Assembly (NCBI GenBank): GCA_964034945.1
Contig: OZ035962.1
Coordinates: forward strand, 28,968,943 to 29,032,942
DNA from: Chrysopilus asiliformis
Taxonomy: Eukaryota > Arthropoda > Insecta > Diptera > Rhagionidae
Direction: 5' to 3'
Length of the DNA stretch: 64,000 bases
A program made the position numbers and the translations under genes. The notes under the pieces were generated by a model that worked only from the letters and a program-made list of their open reading frames with translations, did no database searches and had not been told where the DNA came from. Shown here piece by piece: positions 59,166 through 64,000 of this stretch (positions are counted from its first letter, which is position 1; each line of letters starts with the position of its first letter).

Positions 59166-62100
59166 AAATTTTTTTTAGCCTAAATCAATCGCCACGGGAG
59201 GGGTTTGATGGGCTGCGGATGGCATGAACTTTTTGATTGAGGAAGCTGTCGAAAACACCTTTTATCCAACTCAGAATACCGCATACCAATGGGGTAAACG
59301 GTTCGAAAGATAACTTACAAAGGGTTCCAAAGTCGAAGGGGAAAAGTAATTTTAACCTAATTTTATTAAACCAACGAAAGTGCAGTCAGTAGTTTTCAAC
59401 GATATTAAGCCACGAGACTGAAGGTATTAAAAAATCTATAATGCCGCTGTTTAATTATTTGCTACAATTTACACACTCAATATTTGTTTTTCCACTTTAC
59501 TTGTTTTGATACGGCAAAAAGAAAAACTGAACATATTATCTATCTTAAATGATGTTAATCCACTTTAATTTACGAACCTCATAGTCATAGACTTAAACAG
59601 AAAGTGGCGATTAATTCTCAGAGCAATCTACTTTGATTTAGGAAAACTTTTGCACCGTAATTCCGTTAAAACTCTTTTAATTAAGAAACTTGTTTTTCTC
59701 TTTCTCCCTCTGTCACGCTTCCTGTCTGCATTTTTTGTTGTATTGTCTTTTAGCTTCAACACTTGCTCACAATTGACATCCATTTTAGGAATTAAAATAA
59801 CTGCCGTGCAGAATCAAGGTAAGGTAAGCAAACTAAAGGATAAAATCATTTCATGCTGTTTGATGTTATAGAATTTTGTACATTCAGACATTTGACTTTA
59901 TCGCAATGTTTAAGTGCGACATTGAACACACTTCTATATCTTATGCTGTTTGTTGTTTTTCTTGTTATTATAGTAGCGATCTTTTTGATTCTTGTACTTA
60001 CAACATAATGGCAGAAACAATTTAATTCTCTATTTTTGGCTGTGGCGGAAACAGAATTCTACCCCGACGGCAAGGGAACAGAAACCAAATTAACCGCTGA
60101 GTGCGATTAAATTTCCCATAACCACCGCTTCATAAATTCATTGTCCCGATTCCCGGTCTGGATATGGAATGGGATTCCGTTTGGCTTCTGCGAATGATTC
60201 TAGCTTGCAGTTTATCCTATGGGGGTTGTTTTAATGTTAAATTATCTGATCTGCTTGAATTTTTTGGGGGCTGGTTGTCTGCGGCTGATCGTGTTTGTAT
60301 GAGGTGTTTGGATTCTAAAACAGAAATAGCATGTAACTCGTCCGCCCACTCCTTGATGTACAGGAGCCATTATCAGAGATAAATTAGACTAATTAACTTA
60401 ATCTACACTTACCAGAATTTCAGTTGGTCTAGTTACGCCATGAGTATTGCAAAACTATACGCTAAAACTTAGCGAGCATTCAGTAAAATAGAACATGGAA
60501 AATTCACTCAACAGGACACCTCCGCCTCCTTTAAAAGCGACACGACGACGGCAAACACTTATCCCGTATTGTTACAAAGTCGACATTCAATTATACACCA
60601 TCGAAAGGCAGAGTGTGGGGGCGAGCTACAAACCTAACAGTTGCGGGAAGCATTCACGAGGACATCTATGCTGGCCTTACTATAACAATAGTGATTCTGC
60701 GATGGGCAATCTTTGTTTGCAACATTAGCTCCAGCAGCATCCCAGAATCCAACCCGGAATTTAACATAAACATATTCTCGTGTACGTTCTCTATGCTGAA
60801 GAAACTGATATTTATGAGGATATATGTATGACTACTCCAGTAATGTGTGGTATTCTGTAGCATTTCGTTCAAGTGATCTCTTAATGCAAATACACAAACG
60901 CTTTTACAACTTATGACGAAACTGCCGACGTCGACGTCGTCATCGTCCTGTCGGTCGTCATAGCAAAACAGGACGTTTTACATTCAATTTCGTACAAGAC
61001 TGCACACAACGTCAGACGACATCAAGGATATATTTTGGGGCGCCAATATTAGTACAATGGAGGGTGAATGTCATACGTTCTGATAATTTGAATTTGAATG
61101 TGATCCGTATAATGTTAACAGTCAAACTGAGCCTACCATACACTTGCCTTACATTCAGGATATTTGCTTAGAATTTGGCTCTGTCAAATACTGCAAAAGG
61201 CAATTTCTGTTTTTCGTCTATAGTTAGATACCACAATTTCTATACGTTTTCATGTTGGATAGCATGTATGGCTTCTTTCCTTTTATCTACAGAACCGCAT
61301 TTCTACATGTTCTTGGAAATGATTCGGTTATTTGCTCCTTACTATGTACCGAGTTTCATATATGAATGGATTTTGTTCGAAATATATGAAGCGGCGCCAT
61401 TTCAATGATTGATTGATTGCATGAATTCTTCACCAAAAAAGGACATAAATTTAAATGTAATACAGCTATACGGAGCAATGCCCCAATATACTCGTTTAAT
61501 GTATTAAATGTTTTCATGTCATACATAAAGGATGAATAAACGCTATGCATTAGACGTAATTAAGGTAAATCAACATCATTTTTATACTCGACAAAACCGA
61601 TTAGTGAAAAAGAAAAAAATATTTGGAAAAGTTTGAATTTTTTTTATTCGAAAAACTGAAGTTGTGATCAACACAAAACTTTCCTCTGCAGTATTTAGTC
61701 TCGGAAAAAATATGTAAAAAGTACTATTTTTTCAAATATCTCGAGAACAGTTAAAGAAAAAAATACCGGAAATTTTATTTCCTCTGAATTTGGTAAAATG
61801 CGTTTTTTTCATAATAGTTGCGAGAAATTTTCAGAAAACTTAATTTTTTTTAAATCTCTTGAGAACCGGTAAAGTGTACGTATCTATAAGCAAAAAACGT
61901 TTAAAACTTTATTTCCTATAAATTAAGTTATATGTCTGTTTTAATAAACGAGCATTTTTTTTATATAATTCCCCCCCACCCCTGCCTCCTAAAAACGTGA
62001 CGTATTAAATGGATAGCCCCAAACATTTTGTCGCTTACTAATCTGAGAAGTGCGGTGAGAGCGTAAATGGCTTACAAAAATCGGTCTCGAAAAACACGTT

Positions 62101-62270
62101 TTCACATTTTTGGTCTTTAAAAAATGTTTTTAAATTTTCTAACGTATAGAAAGAAAGTTTAACAGATATTTTTAATTATAACGGGGCGAACAATGTTCCG
62201 TGGAACGATAATTTTTTTTTATTCACAACAATATATTGTACACAAATTAAGCTTTTCACAGTTCCGCCGA
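59166..62270. other. Mixed sequence, no gene supported
   Basis: Frames at 60164-60382 and 60495-60831 (+) and 61175-61408 (+) occur in less AT-rich sequence but lack motifs, signal peptides or splice-consistent partners. The stretch 60920-61030 is rich in GACGTC/GTCGTC words like a decayed MITE but without paired ends. 61.6-62.2 kb is AT-rich with old repeats (CTCGAGAACAGTTAAAG, CTTGAGAACCGGTAAAG). Confidence 0.35.
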
Positions 62271-62274
62271 TCAA

Positions 62275-62793
62275 ATAGTAGTACCAGGAAGACCGAGCCA
62301 TGCTCGGCGACCTCAAAATCCTACTTTTGCTGATTTTTGGGGAAAAACTAAATTCACATTATCTTTACAGAGCTTTTCCAGAGTTTTTAAATTCCCGACC
62401 TAGAAAGCCAGAACTAAAACTAACGCGCGATAACATAATTTCATAGAAATCGGTTGAGTGGTTATTGAGTAATCGCTGTCAACGATTTTTGAAACGTTGT
62501 TTTGAGTCAACAGGTGAGGGTTATCGGGGGGAGGGAAAAGTCAGGTTTGTAGTGAAAAAATCGAAAGCCCTCAGCCCCCTTAGTAATAGTGTAAAGTTTC
62601 ATTAAGATCGGACCACCCAATTCGAAGATACCAGGCGAGGGGGAATTTTCTCAGAGGTGAGACCTATCTAGATCGATTCCTTGTCCCCGAAAATCCCTAA
62701 CCACCAAGTTTCGTAAAAATCGTTAGGCGGGTTTTCGAGATCGTTTGTGCAGACAGACAGACAGACAGACATTCCTCGTATTATATTATAGGA
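62275..62793 (-). mobile_element. Non-autonomous Helitron, same family as 43863-44267
   Basis: On the minus strand the 5' end TCCTATAATATAATACGAGG follows A, then GTCTGTCTGTCTGTCTGCAC and the GATCTCGAAAACCCGCCTAA phrase. The 3' end has a hairpin, CCGAGCATGGCTCGG (62293-62307), and about 10 bp later TACTAC-TATT, close to the expected CTAG/T. Internally AAGATACCAGGCGAGG and AGATCGGACCACCCAATTCG match the other copy. Hairpin plus TC end support a Helitron; the final tetranucleotide has changed. Confidence 0.7.
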
Positions 62794-64000
62794 TATGAAT
62801 CAGTGAGTTCGAGTTTCAATACATTTACCCTACATTTTTTCGAAAGACATCTTTTTACACAAAAATATATAGAATATAAACGACCAATGGTTCAACGGTT
62901 GAATGGAAAAGATGTAGATACATGTGAGTTTTATATTCGAGAATATAATATTGATAGAATTTTATCATTGATACAAAAAGTGGAATAAAATATCACATAG
63001 AGACACTTTAGTGTACGCAGCACCTTTAAAAAATGCCCTTAACTGAAAATGATGATCATTTTCCAATACATAAATTTCACCGTATTATTATTCCTTTTGG
63101 GAATAATATTAGAAAATTGAATGCAGAGTCATCTATATGAGCACAGATGGCTTTTGTGAACACTTCACACTCCTGTTTTTTTAAATATTCTACTACATTT
63201 CAACATTCATTTTTAACTTTTCTATTTATTAAATTCAAGTACACCATAGAATACACTTTTCATGATAAACCAGTACGTGACATTGGAAAATATGAAAATT
63301 CCATGGTTTGACTGATTAAACTTTCTGCTGAACCATTGATTTTTCCAATGAATGAATCTCTTGTGATTCGCACAACTTCCATGTTGGTATTGGCAAAATG
63401 CAATACGGAATTTGTCCAATCAAAGTTTATTGGTTGCGGAGACGAAACTTTTTAATTCCAACTAGAGTTGTTCAATACTGGGAAATATTGGCACATCCCT
63501 CAACTATTGGATAAATTGAAATATCACAAGTAGTTCAGTTCAGGGTGATTTTGTAAATTTTCAGTTAAAATTTATGAGTATTTTAAGTGAAAAGTCAGTA
63601 TTTGTTCTAAGAATGTTTCTTACACAATACCTTTTACCAAAAATATGGTCGTTTTTCATCATTTTTTCCAATAGCCGAAATATTTCACAATTCTACTAAG
63701 AGTTTCTCCAAGAGTTTAGGGTAAAAGTTTTCTAAAAATACGAATTTTGCCTTTCTATATATCAATCAGATAACACAAAATTACTTGAAATAAAATTATT
63801 TTTTATTGTTAAATACGTAAATATTCTTATCCTATTATATACATAAAAAAAACTTTTAACAATCCCTAAACAGAAATTCTACAGTATGCCATAAGAAACA
63901 CTAGACTTAGCTTCCCTCCATTGTCGCTCTCCCCTTTTAACATCATAGATTTTCAATAAGAAGCGCCAAAAGTTTTCACTTCAATTAATTTTTAAAGAAA
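62794..64000. other. AT-rich sequence, no gene supported
   Basis: Short frames at 62803-62988 (+) and 63222-63419 (-) without recognisable content. No terminal repeats visible. Confidence 0.4.

Noticed and set aside
60164..60831. Two plus-strand frames of 72-77 codons in less AT-rich sequence
   Set aside because: No family motifs, no consistent splice joins and overlapping alternative frames.
60920..61030. GACGTC/GTCGTC-rich patch
   Set aside because: Looks like a decayed MITE but I could not pair two ends or find a target duplication.

Overview
This window looks like a gene-poor, transposon-dense stretch of an AT-rich insect (at least arthropod) nuclear genome. The reasons are the very low GC, the absence of long bacterial-style ORFs, spliced exons with GT..AG introns of about 60-80 bp, TATA/Inr-type promoter spacing, an AATAAA signal, and remnants of insect-typical transposons (mariner, P-like THAP, PIF/Harbinger with a MADF protein, pogo/Tigger, hAT, Helitron-like elements carrying GTCY microsatellites). 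The insect order cannot be fixed from the sequence. There is no rRNA, tRNA, CRISPR array or prokaryotic operon that I can support.

Layout. 1-4 kb: an intact-looking non-autonomous Helitron (1214-1960) with five ~120 bp internal repeats, and a 284 bp insertion (3258-3541) with a 12 bp target duplication and a hammerhead-ribozyme-like core, probably a Penelope-like remnant. 4.8-6.4 kb: an element with ~122 bp tandem units, interrupted by a PIF/Harbinger transposon (4968-6069, TSD TAA) that still shows both a MADF exon and a transposase N-terminus. 9-12 kb: two inverted-repeat MITEs. 13.8, 21.2, 34.4, 41.1, 42.8 and 45.6 kb: six copies of one Helentron-like (mini-me/DINE-1-like) family. 17.9-18.6 kb: a second Harbinger (TSD TTA). 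23.6-24.4 kb: a dead mariner. 25.2-26.2 kb: a pogo/Tigger remnant. 28.8-30.3 kb: two neighbouring elements with CATG termini, one a deleted P-like THAP transposon. 33.6-35.2 and 42.2-43.8 kb: two fold-back elements, each with a Helentron-like copy in its loop. 36 kb: a 12 bp minisatellite. 37.2-38.0 kb: a hAT element (8 bp TSD) filled with a G-rich/C-rich palindrome and TTAATTG repeats. 43.9-45.3 kb: two more ~120 bp arrays. 53-58 kb: pogo, Harbinger and AATTGAGG-ended MITEs. 58.9 and 62.3 kb: further copies of array-bearing families.

The one well-supported host gene is on the minus strand at 49724-50182. It has three exons encoding a 106-residue secreted, Pro/Arg-rich peptide precursor, with a TATA/Inr core promoter upstream and a poly(A) signal downstream. 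A second possible minus-strand gene (exon candidates at 46291-46428 and 46568-46711) is tentative. The mobile elements do not form a pathway together; their relation is nesting (Harbinger inside a 122 bp array, Helentron-like copies inside fold-back loops). The remaining intervals are AT-rich sequence in which I see no supportable gene.
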